Origin: an uncultured Bacilli bacterium
GTDB lineage: Bacteria > Bacillota_I > Bacilli_A > RF39 > UBA660
Length of the DNA stretch: 64,000 nt
Assembly: GCA_934167485.1 (NCBI GenBank)
Contig: CAKPKL010000003.1
Span: 1-64,000 of the forward strand
Direction of reading: 5' to 3'
Shown in pieces: positions 9,323 to 18,758 of the stretch. The notes under the pieces were generated by a model. It was not told where the DNA came from and did not search any database. It saw only the letters and a list, made by a program, of their open reading frames with translations. Within the stretch, counting starts at the first letter, position 1; each line of letters opens with the position of its first letter. Made by a program: the position numbers and the translations under genes.

Positions 9323-10213
9323 TTACCTCCTCGCTCTTGGATGAGCATTTAAATATATATTTCTAATTTTTTCATTTGTCAAATGAGTATAAATTTGAGT
9401 AGTCGATAAATTTTCATGACCTAACAATTCTTGAACACTTCTAAGATCTGCTCCATCTTGTAACATATGTGTAGCAAAAGTATGTCTTAATACATGTGGA
9501 GAGATTTTTATTTTGATTCCTGCTATTATAGCAGCTTCATCTACTATAGTTCTTATTTCTCTTTCATTTATCTTTTTTCCAGTTTTGCTAAGTAATAAAT
9601 AGTCTATATTATTTTTATTTAATTTATTATAACTTTCTTTAAAATACAAATTCAATAAATTTTTACATCTACTTCCAAAATAAACAATTCGTTCTTTATT
9701 ACCTTTACCTGTTACTTTAATCGTTTCATTTGATATAGATATATCACTTACTTTAATATTTGTAATTTCTCCTACTCTTATACCAGTTGAATAAAGTATT
9801 TCAAGTATTAAAGAGTTTCTAATACTTACATAATTTTTATTATCAAATGCATTAAGTAATTTTTCAGTATCATCAAAATTTAAATACTTTGGTAATTTTT
9901 TATCTAATTTAGGATTAGCTACAAGTAACATAGGATTATTATCTATAATATTTTCTTTCTTTAAATATTTAAAAAAACTTCTTAAAGAACTTATATGTCT
10001 TGATATTGTTTTATTAGTATATTTTAAGTCATATAAATAATTAATATAAAGTCTAATATCTTTATAATCTACAGCATTATAACTACTAATATTATTCTCA
10101 TTTAAATATTCCAGAAATATAGACAAGTCTCTATAATAACCATCTATAGTCAATTTTGAATAGTTTTTTTCTAACTTTTCTTCATCAAGAAAATTTAATA
10201 TATATTCTCTCAT
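9323..10213 (-). CDS. Tyrosine recombinase XerC/XerD-like
   Basis: About 296 aa. N-terminal SAM-like core-binding domain (about 1-90), then the catalytic domain with the expected tetrad: Arg in STGIRVGEI near 160, HVLRHTFATHML near 240, GHENLSTTQIYTH near 262 with the Tyr nucleophile. The size and lack of an extra N-terminal domain fit a chromosome-dimer-resolution Xer protein rather than a phage integrase. No integration site or mobile element is adjacent. I start at the internal ATG (10213) with an upstream AGGTAG; an upstream in-frame ATG lies in the promoter region. XerC and XerD cannot be told apart here. Confidence 0.88.
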   Translation of the reverse strand: MREYILNFLDEEKLEKNYSKLTIDGYYRDLSIFLEYLNENNISSYNAVDYKDIRLYINYLYDLKYTNKTISRHISSLRSFFKYLKKENIIDNNPMLLVANPKLDKKLPKYLNFDDTEKLLNAFDNKNYVSIRNSLILEILYSTGIRVGEITNIKVSDISISNETIKVTGKGNKERIVYFGSRCKNLLNLYFKESYNKLNKNNIDYLLLSKTGKKINEREIRTIVDEAAIIAGIKIKISPHVLRHTFATHMLQDGADLRSVQELLGHENLSTTQIYTHLTNEKIRNIYLNAHPRARR

Positions 10214-10258
10214 ATTATCACTACCTATATAATTATAACACAAAAAAAGAGTAAAAAT

Positions 10259-11791
10259 CTACTCTTCTATATCATTCATACCACTTGTGAAAGATCCTAC
10301 TAATTCATTAAATTTTAATATATTATTAGCTAAATCATTTTTATCAGATTCAAGTTTAATTTTATCTAAATTTAATTGAGTTCTTTCTTCATCTAAAGAA
10401 TCTTTTTGTTTTCTTAGCATATCTTCTATACGATTTAATTCTTCTTTTCTATCATCATAAGCACTTTGAACATCTTTTTCTACATTCTTAATTTTTGCTT
10501 TTTCTTGTTCTTTATATTCTTCAAATTCTTTTTTGTCTTTCTCTAAATTAGCTTGATATTCTTTTAAGGTATTTAATCTATTTTCTACCTCTTTTTTTGT
10601 TTCATTTAATTTATTTAAAACTTCTGCTTTATATGCATCAATTTCATCTAATTGAGCTTTTTTAGTTTTTGAAACCTCTAATTGTAAAGCCTTTAATTCA
10701 TCAAATCTTCTATCTATTTTATCTTTCATTTCTGAATTTTTCTTAAAAATATCATAGGCTTCTTGTACGTTAGTACTCATTTTATCAAATAATTTATCTA
10801 TATTAGTTTCATCTAATGGTTCTTCCTTATATTCAGTTAATTTATTTAACTCTTCTATTGGAGTGCCACCAAAAGTTTCACTAGATTTCTCTTCTGTTTC
10901 AGTTTCCACAGTTGAAGCAATTGGTTCTTCTATTGATTCATTTTGAACTTCTTGTTCTTCTTCTGGTTCAACAGGTTTGTTTTCATCTTGATTATCAGTC
11001 TCAATAGTATTTGCATCTGATTCTTTTGAAGCCTCAAAATCATTCTGTTGAATATCTAATGGTATATCATTAATTTCAAAACTCATTGGAGTATTATCTT
11101 CACTAGATTCCACAGGCTCATTTAAAGTTTCTTCTGCTGTATTATCAATAGCATTATTATCTTCAACTTGTTCTTGTTGTGAATTTAAATTAGCACTGTC
11201 ATCAGTTAAATCATTAGAAACTACTGTATCATCTGCAGTATTTGATACATCTACTTGATCATTATTTAATGTTTCTGGAGAATTAACTGGTCCTTCTTCT
11301 GATATCATTTCTTCATTTTGAGTTTCTTCTACTGGAGTCATTGGTGTTTGTTCATCTAAAGCCTCAGGCACTTCATTAGATTCAACACTCTCAGTTTGAT
11401 TTTCTACTGGAGCAGCTTCTTGACTAGGAGTTGATTCTTCCATTGGAGTTGTTAAATCAACCTCTTTAGGTTCTTCTACTCTAGCATTAAAACTTCCATA
11501 TGAATCATCACTATTTTGCATTTGTGAGTTTGAAAATTCATCTAATCCTGACGAATAACCAGAGCCATAAAAATTGCTTGTATCAAAATGAGTATCTAAA
11601 TCTGATGTAGTAACATTACTTGGAGTACTACTTTGTTCCACATTATTACTCATCTCTTCATTAGCAAATAAATCCTCGTTTTCATAATTACTTTCACCTA
11701 AACCATTTATAGAACTATAGTTAAAATTATTTGTATTTTGTTGTTCTTCATTTCCTCCAAAGTTAAAAACATAATCTTCATTATTATTCAT
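10259..11791 (-). CDS. Acidic low-complexity protein with C-terminal coiled coil
   Basis: 510 aa, not assigned to a family. Residues 1-310 are a disordered acidic stretch dominated by Glu, Asn, Ser, Thr and Gln. Residues about 320-500 form a long coiled coil starting near NIDKLFDKMSTNVQEAYDIF. There is no signal peptide or membrane segment. The C-terminal half resembles the whole of the upstream 206-aa protein, including the terminal pattern FxxLVxxF, so they look like paralogues. The RBS is AGAGGTG. The genes lie 13 bp apart between priA and the Xer gene. A scaffold or cytoskeletal role is only a guess. Confidence 0.8.
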   Translation of the reverse strand: MNNNEDYVFNFGGNEEQQNTNNFNYSSINGLGESNYENEDLFANEEMSNNVEQSSTPSNVTTSDLDTHFDTSNFYGSGYSSGLDEFSNSQMQNSDDSYGSFNARVEEPKEVDLTTPMEESTPSQEAAPVENQTESVESNEVPEALDEQTPMTPVEETQNEEMISEEGPVNSPETLNNDQVDVSNTADDTVVSNDLTDDSANLNSQQEQVEDNNAIDNTAEETLNEPVESSEDNTPMSFEINDIPLDIQQNDFEASKESDANTIETDNQDENKPVEPEEEQEVQNESIEEPIASTVETETEEKSSETFGGTPIEELNKLTEYKEEPLDETNIDKLFDKMSTNVQEAYDIFKKNSEMKDKIDRRFDELKALQLEVSKTKKAQLDEIDAYKAEVLNKLNETKKEVENRLNTLKEYQANLEKDKKEFEEYKEQEKAKIKNVEKDVQSAYDDRKEELNRIEDMLRKQKDSLDEERTQLNLDKIKLESDKNDLANNILKFNELVGSFTSGMNDIEE

Positions 11792-11804
11792 ATAGCACCT
11801 CTTT

Positions 11805-12425
11805 TTATTCTTTATCCTCTAATATTGGTCTAAAATTTGAATTAAACTCACTAACAATTTGTTTAAATCTAGCACACTTTTGTTCTAAATTTTTTGTTTC
11901 TAATTCAATTTTTTTATTTGTTACTTCTTTGTATTTCTCTAATTGATTTCTTTGTGAATTAATTTTTTCTTCTTCCTGGTGTAACCTATCAAGTTCCAAT
12001 GCTTTATATGACTTAAATTGTTCCTGTTCTTCTTTTAATTTATCTCTTTGAATTTCCAACTCTTTTTTTATAAGTTCTAATTCTTTCAAAGAATTATCAG
12101 TATTTATTTTAAGTTCTTCTTCTGCTCTAGTAATTCCATCTCTTTTTAACTTAAAGAATTCTTCTAATTGAAGTTTCTTTTGCGCTACTTCTTGCTTTTG
12201 AACTTCCATATAACTTTCAAATTCTTGTTTAGCTCTATTTAATCTCTCTTTTTCATCAAAAAGTTCTTGTTCCTCTTCAAGGTTCAACTTCTTTTTTTCA
12301 TTTAAACTATTAATATGAGCTTTAAAACTAGTAACATCCGAACTTAACTTATTAAATAAATTATCTAACTCATTAAGATTCACTGACTCTTCTTTTGTAT
12401 CAATTTCTCTAGTATCATTAAACAT
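11805..12425 (-). CDS. Coiled-coil protein, 206 aa, paralogue of the following gene product
   Basis: Short N-terminal head (LNELDNLFNKLSSDV, about 18-32) followed by an almost uninterrupted charged coiled coil to about residue 185 and a tail FKQIVSEFNSNF. Head and tail match the head and tail of the coiled-coil part of the downstream 510-aa protein, suggesting homo- or hetero-oligomerisation. No secretion signal. The RBS is AAAGGGTG. It has its own promoter candidate (TTGTTT, 17 bp, TACAAT) just downstream of the priA terminator. No known function assigned. Confidence 0.8.
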   Translation of the reverse strand: MFNDTREIDTKEESVNLNELDNLFNKLSSDVTSFKAHINSLNEKKKLNLEEEQELFDEKERLNRAKQEFESYMEVQKQEVAQKKLQLEEFFKLKRDGITRAEEELKINTDNSLKELELIKKELEIQRDKLKEEQEQFKSYKALELDRLHQEEEKINSQRNQLEKYKEVTNKKIELETKNLEQKCARFKQIVSEFNSNFRPILEDKE

Positions 12426-12543
12426 ATTGTCACCCTTTTACTCTTCACAAATCAATAGATAGTACTCTTCTACCATATTAACACTAAAATTGTATCATTT
12501 TTTTATAAAAAAAACAATACTTTAGAAGTAATATTTTTTTATT

Positions 12544-14706
12544 TTAGATTTTTTTAGGATTTATATCTATATCAAGTACTATATCATTTAACTGTTTTGA
12601 TTTATCTGTTATAAATTTTAAATTATCATATATTTGTTTTAAATTTTTATATTTAATAATTATTTGAATATAGTATTTATTATATATTTTAGGTATTGTA
12701 CTTGCAGATGGGCCTAAAATTATTATATCTTTTGTATTTGTTTTTAAGTATTCTTTTATCTTGTTTACCTCTTTAAATAGTTTTTCATAATTAGTTCCAT
12801 TTAATTTAATTAAACAAAGATTATAGTAAGGTGGATATTTTAATTTTTTTCTTATACTCATATCCTCATTATAAAAACTTAAATAATCATGATTACTAGC
12901 GCATATTATACTATAATGTTTAGTATTAAAACATTGAATTATTACTTTACCAGGTTTAGTAGATCTACCACTTCTACCAGCAACCTGATTTAGTAAAGAA
13001 TAAGTTCTCTCACCACTTCTATAATCTGGTATATTTAATGTAGCATCACCATTTATAACTCCTACTAGTGTGACATCATCAAAATCAAGTCCCTTAGAAA
13101 TCATTTGTGTTCCGATTAAAATATTATACTTTTTATTTCTAAAATCATTTACTATTCTTTCATGACTTCCTTTTCTTCTTGTTGTATCAATATCCATTCT
13201 AATAGTTTTAGCTTTATCAAAAAGATTGTTTACCTCTTCTTCTAATTTCTCAGTACCTATACCAAAATCATTAATTCTATCACTATTACATTCTGGACAT
13301 CTATTTGGTTTATAAGTAGTATAATTACAATAATGACAATTAAGTTTATTACCCATTTTATGATAAGTAAGTGGTATATCACAGTTTGGACACTTAATAA
13401 CACTCCCACAATCTTTACAAGTAATAGTAGTAGAATAACCTCTTCTATTTAATAAAAGTATTACCTGTTCATTCTTGTTTAATCTATCCGTTATATCATA
13501 AATAAGTTCATTAGATAATATTCTATTACCTTTTTTTATTTCAGTTTTCATATCTATTATTTTTACTAAAGGTAAATTTTTATTAACTCTTGTTTTTAAA
13601 GTAAGTAATTTATATGCACCTGTACAAGCTCTAGTATAACTTTCAATAGAAGGAGTAGCACTTCCAAGTATTAATGGGCAATTATAAGTTTTAGCTCTCT
13701 TGATTGCAATATCAACTGCATTATATCTAGGATTATTATCTTGCTTATATGTATCTGAATGTTCCTCATCTAATATAATTAACCCAATATTAGTAAAAGG
13801 CGCAAATACGGCACTTCTTGCTCCTATTACTATTTTAACTTCTCCCCTTAAAATCTTTCTCCATTCATCATACTTTTCTCCATCTGATAACGCACTATGA
13901 AGAACAGCTATAGAACTTTTAAATCTACTTTTGAAAATATTTACTAATTGTGGAGTTAAACTAATTTCTGGAACAAGGACAATAACCTCTTTTCCATTTT
14001 TTAAGACTTCTTCTATTATATGCATATAAACTTCAGTTTTACCACTACCAGTAACTCCAAATAGTAAATATGGATTAAATTCATTTAAAGAGTTTAAAAC
14101 TTCATCTACTACATTTTGTTGTTCTTCATTTAATATAACTTGTTTATCTTTATAATTAGTACTTAGATTAGTTCTATAAACTTCTTCTTTAATCTCTTTT
14201 ACTATATTATTTTTTATTAAAGTATTAATACTACTAACTGATATTTTAGTTAATTCACTTTTTAATACTTTACCATTTTTTAATAAATCAATTATTTCTT
14301 TTTGATTATCATTGCGAGGAATATAATCCTTATTAGTAAGTTCTATATATGTTACAAATTTCTTATTAATATTAAAATCCTTATGAGCTTTTAAAGCACT
14401 TGGTAACATAGTTTGATAAGCACTTATCAAATTACATAAAGTACGACTACTGATATATTTACCTAATTCAAGCATTTCTTTATTTAAAACCGGTTCTTCA
14501 TCTATTACTTCTATAATTGATTTTAATTCATAATCTACATTTATATTGTTATAAGTATTCAAAACAAATCCTTCTAATTTTTGTCTACCAAATGGAACTA
14601 GAACTCTTTTACCTATTAAATTACTATTAATATTATCAGGTATAATATAAGTAAATGTTTTATCTATTTTTTTTGTTTTAAGTTCTACAAGTACATCAGC
14701 ATACAT
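12544..14706 (-). CDS. priA: Primosomal protein N', replication-restart helicase
   Basis: 720 aa. Recognises stalled forks and reloads the replisome. The N-terminal 3'-end/DNA-binding region contains VPFGRQKLEGFV near residue 37. The helicase core has Walker A GVTGSGKTEVY near 217 and the DEEH box (ILDEEHSDTYK) near 315. Zinc-binding Cys pairs lie at CKDCGSVIKCPNC and CHYCNYTTYKPNRCPEC (about 425-470). Motif VI is VAGRSGRS near 575. The RBS is AGGGTGAT. Complete and ordinary. Confidence 0.95.
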   Translation of the reverse strand: MYADVLVELKTKKIDKTFTYIIPDNINSNLIGKRVLVPFGRQKLEGFVLNTYNNINVDYELKSIIEVIDEEPVLNKEMLELGKYISSRTLCNLISAYQTMLPSALKAHKDFNINKKFVTYIELTNKDYIPRNDNQKEIIDLLKNGKVLKSELTKISVSSINTLIKNNIVKEIKEEVYRTNLSTNYKDKQVILNEEQQNVVDEVLNSLNEFNPYLLFGVTGSGKTEVYMHIIEEVLKNGKEVIVLVPEISLTPQLVNIFKSRFKSSIAVLHSALSDGEKYDEWRKILRGEVKIVIGARSAVFAPFTNIGLIILDEEHSDTYKQDNNPRYNAVDIAIKRAKTYNCPLILGSATPSIESYTRACTGAYKLLTLKTRVNKNLPLVKIIDMKTEIKKGNRILSNELIYDITDRLNKNEQVILLLNRRGYSTTITCKDCGSVIKCPNCDIPLTYHKMGNKLNCHYCNYTTYKPNRCPECNSDRINDFGIGTEKLEEEVNNLFDKAKTIRMDIDTTRRKGSHERIVNDFRNKKYNILIGTQMISKGLDFDDVTLVGVINGDATLNIPDYRSGERTYSLLNQVAGRSGRSTKPGKVIIQCFNTKHYSIICASNHDYLSFYNEDMSIRKKLKYPPYYNLCLIKLNGTNYEKLFKEVNKIKEYLKTNTKDIIILGPSASTIPKIYNKYYIQIIIKYKNLKQIYDNLKFITDKSKQLNDIVLDIDINPKKI

Positions 14707-14806
14707 ACTATCACCCTACATAAATTATACTATATTTTTTTTAAGTAATAAAGAAAAAAGGATATAAATTTATCCTAATTAAAAATTTTATGCTTAGTAA
14801 TTTGTT

Positions 14807-16697
14807 TTAAATATCTAAACTATAAGGACTATTTGCAGTTCCCTCTCCTCCGGTTATATAGACCATAGATGATAGAGTTATAACTGGACGAGACGCAAGC
14901 CACGTGGCCACAGCGCCGCTGCCGCCACTAATCCCGCTGCCGTACACATGCGACACATTGACAGACGAAGAAATCCATCTGTTTGTATACCAGAAATTAA
15001 TATTTAAATCATTTCCTGTATACATTTCTCCCCAACTTGGTAAGACTACATTAAGTGTCACTTCTCCATCTTCATCTAATATACTATAATCTCTTGCGTA
15101 TCCACTCTGTTTTAATTTAACTGTTGTTGGTATTATCATACTCTTTGCTTTATCACTATACCAATTATAAAAACTGTTTGTTGCATTATTTAAATAGTAT
15201 GGTAAGCTCTCTCCTGTGTTAACGATGAATTCTCCTTCACCTTTCATTAAATCAAACCTGTTATGATTTGTACATCCTCCTGTATAATAATTATCACCAT
15301 TAATGTTTTCTTCTCCATATTTCTTTTCTGGTGAATACAAACAACTCGTTGATCCTTCGCCTGAGTCTATACTATAAAATGGTATGTATATTCCAGATCT
15401 TATTGCTACTGTATCTGGTAAGTTTCTTAATACATCTGCTCTTTCTACTTTTATACTTCCATCACTATTTATCTCTACTATTCTATATCTTACTTTTGAT
15501 GTGCTTGTTTTATTACTTACTTTATTTATATATGTTTCATTTATTTCTGTTACATATGGATTACTTGATTCATCTAAATATACATAATCTCCTACTTTTC
15601 CTAAGTTAAGCTTTGTGTTCTTATTTAAGTTTCTTTCACTACTTAATATATATGGATTAGCTCTTGTTCCTTTGCCACTTTTTACAAGTACATTATCTTT
15701 TATGCTTATTACTGGTCTTACTCCTAATCCATATGTATTTGTACTATACTCTATTGATAATTTACTTGAATTCTCATAATAAGTTTGCCAGTTGTTATTT
15801 GATGATGTATTGTTTGGTGTTATAAGCCAAGATAATTCATCTTCATCTAGATATGATCCTCCATCTTGAATTGTCATTTCATCTAAAGCATATATATAAT
15901 CTTCATATGTTAATAGTCCTACTTTTTCTGTTATTTTATTTGTACAAGATGTCATTTTTGTATATGAGTCTGGGGTTACATCTACTGGATCTATACAAAA
16001 CTCTGTTTCTTTAATCAAGTCTGTTCTTTCTAATCTACTATAGAAATATTCATTTAACCATTTCTTTACCCAAGATGAGTTCCAATCGTTTGTTTCTCCA
16101 TAAGCAATAGAAGTTAATGATACAGGTGATACTAACTTAATTGTATTATTTGTATCATTTGTCTCCATTACTTCCCATAGTTGACCTGAGTATAGTACAT
16201 AGTTATTCATAATTGTTTGTTCATCTTTTGTTCCATACACTTTATTTACTGTATTTCCATTTACTACTACATTTTTCTTTATATGTTTTGTATCACTTTC
16301 TATTAAACTCTTTAATGTTTTATAATCGCCTATAGAATCTCTTCCCTCATAATAAAATATATAATCTGTATCATTCATATATACAAATACTTTTTTGTTT
16401 TCATCTTCATCTGTATTTTGTATATATCCTTTACTTTTTAATTCTCCTATTGTTATTTCACTTGGAGCTGATTCATTTTTTGTTTCATATTCTGATACTA
16501 TGTAAAGTTTAGCTGCTCTTTCTATATTCTCTATACTTCTTTCTTTTGCCGCTGCTTTACTATCTGTTATTATATCTAACACTATTGGTGTAGCTATTAA
16601 AACTATAATTGCTAGTATTACTATAACAGCTAAAAGTTCTATTAGGGTAAATCCTTTACTATAGGTTACCCCCCCCCCAGGCGTTATTTTTTCTCAT
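14807..16697 (-). CDS. Prepilin-like surface protein, out of frame at a start-proximal G10 tract
   Basis: The body (14807 to about 16657) encodes KGFTLIELLAVIVILAI plus about 590 residues with two RPV-motif domains (LGVRPVISI, ASRPVITL), each followed by a GxGTxxxPY tail. The only well-placed start is the ATG at 16697, behind GGTAGGG and at the usual distance from the family promoter. It reads MRKNNAW then Gly codons in a run of 10 G (16669-16678) and stops at 16659. With 9 or 12 Gs it would continue as GGGVTYSKGFTLIELL. No ATG, GTG or TTG exists in the prepilin frame before a GTG inside the membrane helix, so the gene is predicted OFF as sequenced. A miscalled homopolymer is the alternative. 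The segment at 14887-14970 is strikingly GC-rich. Confidence 0.8.
16669..16678 (-). repeat. Poly-G tract (10 G) within start region of prepilin-like gene
   Basis: Ten Gs on the coding strand, flanked by AACGCCT and TAACC. Very unlikely by chance in such an AT-rich genome, and the same CCT-plus-G-run motif recurs at 36873 and 60549 upstream of two other prepilin-like genes. Confidence 0.9.
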
Positions 16698-16731
16698 TCT
16701 TATCCCTACCTTCTTATTTTTAACTATATTT

Positions 16732-16772
16732 ATTATACTAAAAAAATATAGATTAATCAATAACCTATATTT
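16732..16772 (-). promoter_or_regulatory. Overlapping terminator and promoter of poly-G prepilin-like gene
   Basis: Stem AAATATAG (16744-16751) with CTATATTT (16765-16772) plus T run terminates the upstream TPR gene. The -35 TTGATT (16755-16760) lies in the loop; 17 bp later comes the -10 TATAAT (16732-16737). The leader TTAAAAATAAGAAGGTAGGG is shared with other family members. Confidence 0.78.
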
Positions 16773-17607
16773 TATATTTACTATAGAATTTATCTATTTG
16801 AGATTTTTTATTTGTACTTATTTTATCTTTAAATAACTTATCATATTCATATTTAAGAACTGTTATATGTTTTGCATCTACATCATTTGTTGGATACATT
16901 GTTATAATATCATTTGTATTTGGAACTACTACAACTTTTATAAAATTATACAAATCTCCAGCACTACTTCCTATATTTGAAACACTAAAATAATGCACTT
17001 CCAACATATCTCTTTTATTGGCTTTATTTTTATTATCTATTTGATCTCTTACTATATTAAATAAATATTCTAAATCAATATTCTTATTAAAATAAACCTG
17101 ATTATTATCTTCATTACTTGATATATGATCACTTATATGTTCTAAAGCTAGATTTGAATCATAATTTTGTATTTGACTTTTTAACATATCACATCTATCG
17201 CCCATTTTAAAATTACAATACATTCCTAATTGTTTTTTCATAACTAATTCAGATATAGCAAGTGAATGACCTTTTATTCCCTCTTTACCGTATAACATTG
17301 GAAGAAGTTCTAAGGCTTCATTATACATATTTAGGTGATAATATAATAAATATAATTCTAGCATAGCATACTCATTATCTTTATATTTAATAGCTTTTGA
17401 AAGTTCATTTAACGCTTCATTATACATTTCTAATTCTCTATAAGCCTTAGCCCTCATAAGTAGTATTTTTTTACCATTATCGCAATAACTCATAAACTTT
17501 TCTGATGCTTTCAAAAAATTAGAATATTTACCAGTTTTATATAAATTAACTAATCTTGTATAAAAATTATCGTTGATTCTTCTTTTACTAAATTCACTAT
17601 TACTCAT
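16765..17607 (-). CDS. TPR-repeat protein, 280 aa
   Basis: Residues about 15-130 hold degenerate tetratricopeptide repeats, for example AKAYRELEMYNEALNELSKA and YYHLNMYNEALELL, so a protein-interaction role is likely. The C-terminal part (about 190-280) contains an unassigned beta-rich segment (LYNFIKVVVVPNTNDIITMYP). No signal peptide. The RBS is AGGAG. It lies 8 bp downstream of the Smr-domain gene and probably shares its transcript. No specific function assigned. Confidence 0.75.
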   Translation of the reverse strand: MSNSEFSKRRINDNFYTRLVNLYKTGKYSNFLKASEKFMSYCDNGKKILLMRAKAYRELEMYNEALNELSKAIKYKDNEYAMLELYLLYYHLNMYNEALELLPMLYGKEGIKGHSLAISELVMKKQLGMYCNFKMGDRCDMLKSQIQNYDSNLALEHISDHISSNEDNNQVYFNKNIDLEYLFNIVRDQIDNKNKANKRDMLEVHYFSVSNIGSSAGDLYNFIKVVVVPNTNDIITMYPTNDVDAKHITVLKYEYDKLFKDKISTNKKSQIDKFYSKYKI

Positions 17608-17615
17608 AAATTCTC

Positions 17616-17882
17616 CTATATTTTTAATTTAACTATTGTACACCCATTATTATTATAAAATAATTTATAGTCGATAACACTCTTATTTTTTTTAAGAGTT
17701 AGATGTACTTCTTCTTTTAATATGCCACTACCAATTCCATGGACTATACATACTATCTCGTTTTTTAAAACTATATTATCATGAATAAATTCATTTACTT
17801 TAACGCGAGCACTATCTCTATCAAATCCATGTAAATCAACACTAGGTAAACTATTTACAAATATTACTTCATTAAGTTCCAA
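17616..17882 (-). CDS. Stand-alone Smr-domain protein
   Basis: 88 aa consisting only of the Smr domain: DLHGFDRDSARVKVNEF near residues 17-33 and the HGIGSGILKEEV motif near 49-60. Smr domains occur at the C-terminus of MutS2 and as single proteins with endonuclease or nucleic-acid-binding activity. The start is a TTG at 17882 with AGGTGATATA upstream; no ATG is in frame. The RBS overlaps the stop of the preceding gene (17887), so coupling is likely. Confidence 0.85.
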   Translation of the reverse strand: MELNEVIFVNSLPSVDLHGFDRDSARVKVNEFIHDNIVLKNEIVCIVHGIGSGILKEEVHLTLKKNKSVIDYKLFYNNNGCTIVKLKI

Positions 17883-17886
17883 TATA

Positions 17887-18702
17887 TCACCTATTTCTAC
17901 TACTTATAACTTTTGATTCATCAATCGTTATTGGTAAACCAAACCTCATTTTATCTTCTATACTATATAATTTAGTTACATTATCATAAAATTCTTTTTT
18001 ATCACTAGAATAAAATTTAAAATCATATAAATATTTTTCTTGATTTATATTATATAAATAATCTTCTAATGGTACATTAAACATATTACCTTTAAATACC
18101 TTAATATATCCACTATATAAATTATTTATATAATCTTTCTCTAATTTTTTATGTATATTTAAATTTTTTGGATAGGATTTAACACTCTTTAATATTTTTA
18201 ATGAGGAATCTATATCAGCTATTCTCTCACCAGGTATAAAATTATATAATTTAAAATATAATTTATCTACTTTTTTATCTTTTCTTTTTTTACTCAATAA
18301 TTTACTTTTATAAATATCATACATTATATCTGGATTAGATATATCTAAAAGTAATTTAATTGTATCATCTTTAGTAGATTTATATTTTTCTTTTAAGTGT
18401 TCTAATTCATGTAATACGTATCTTACTATTTGTAAATTAGTATATAGTACGTTTTCTGTTCTTCTATGATATTTATATAATTTATTTAAATCAACAGTTA
18501 TTATACCTTTTAAGGTGTTGCACAAACACATTATATCTTTTTCATATATTTTTTCAAAAGTTAAACCAGAAAAAATATCTTTAGTAATATAATCAGAATT
18601 ATTTATTTCATCTAAAACTATATGATTTATTAGATTTTTATCAACTAATATACCTTTTTCTGATAAATATATAATTTGTTCTAATAATTCATTGCTAATC
18701 AT
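17887..18702 (-). CDS. Hypothetical protein with HExxH-like motif
   Basis: 271 aa, not recognised. Contains VLHELEHLKEKY near residue 108; HELEH is an HExxH pattern as in zinc metallopeptidases, with downstream acidic residues (GERIADIDSS near 172) that could complete a gluzincin-like site. That assignment is tentative. No signal peptide or membrane helix, so cytosolic. The RBS is AAGGGATG. First gene of a likely unit with the Smr and TPR genes. Confidence 0.7.
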   Translation of the reverse strand: MISNELLEQIIYLSEKGILVDKNLINHIVLDEINNSDYITKDIFSGLTFEKIYEKDIMCLCNTLKGIITVDLNKLYKYHRRTENVLYTNLQIVRYVLHELEHLKEKYKSTKDDTIKLLLDISNPDIMYDIYKSKLLSKKRKDKKVDKLYFKLYNFIPGERIADIDSSLKILKSVKSYPKNLNIHKKLEKDYINNLYSGYIKVFKGNMFNVPLEDYLYNINQEKYLYDFKFYSSDKKEFYDNVTKLYSIEDKMRFGLPITIDESKVISSRNR

Positions 18703-18758
18703 ATTACATCCCTTTTCTACGTGCTATATTCTATCATTAATTAATAATAAAGTCAAAA

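Noticed and set aside
9323..10213. Xer-type recombinase as sign of an integrated element
   Set aside because: Sequence and neighbours fit a housekeeping Xer protein; no att-like repeats or phage genes nearby.
15331..15609. Plus-strand frames antisense to the prepilin-like genes (also at 1954, 2716, 4228, 29957, 35663 and 60237)
   Set aside because: Leu/Tyr/His-rich shadow translations of AT-rich minus-strand genes, without RBS or promoter.
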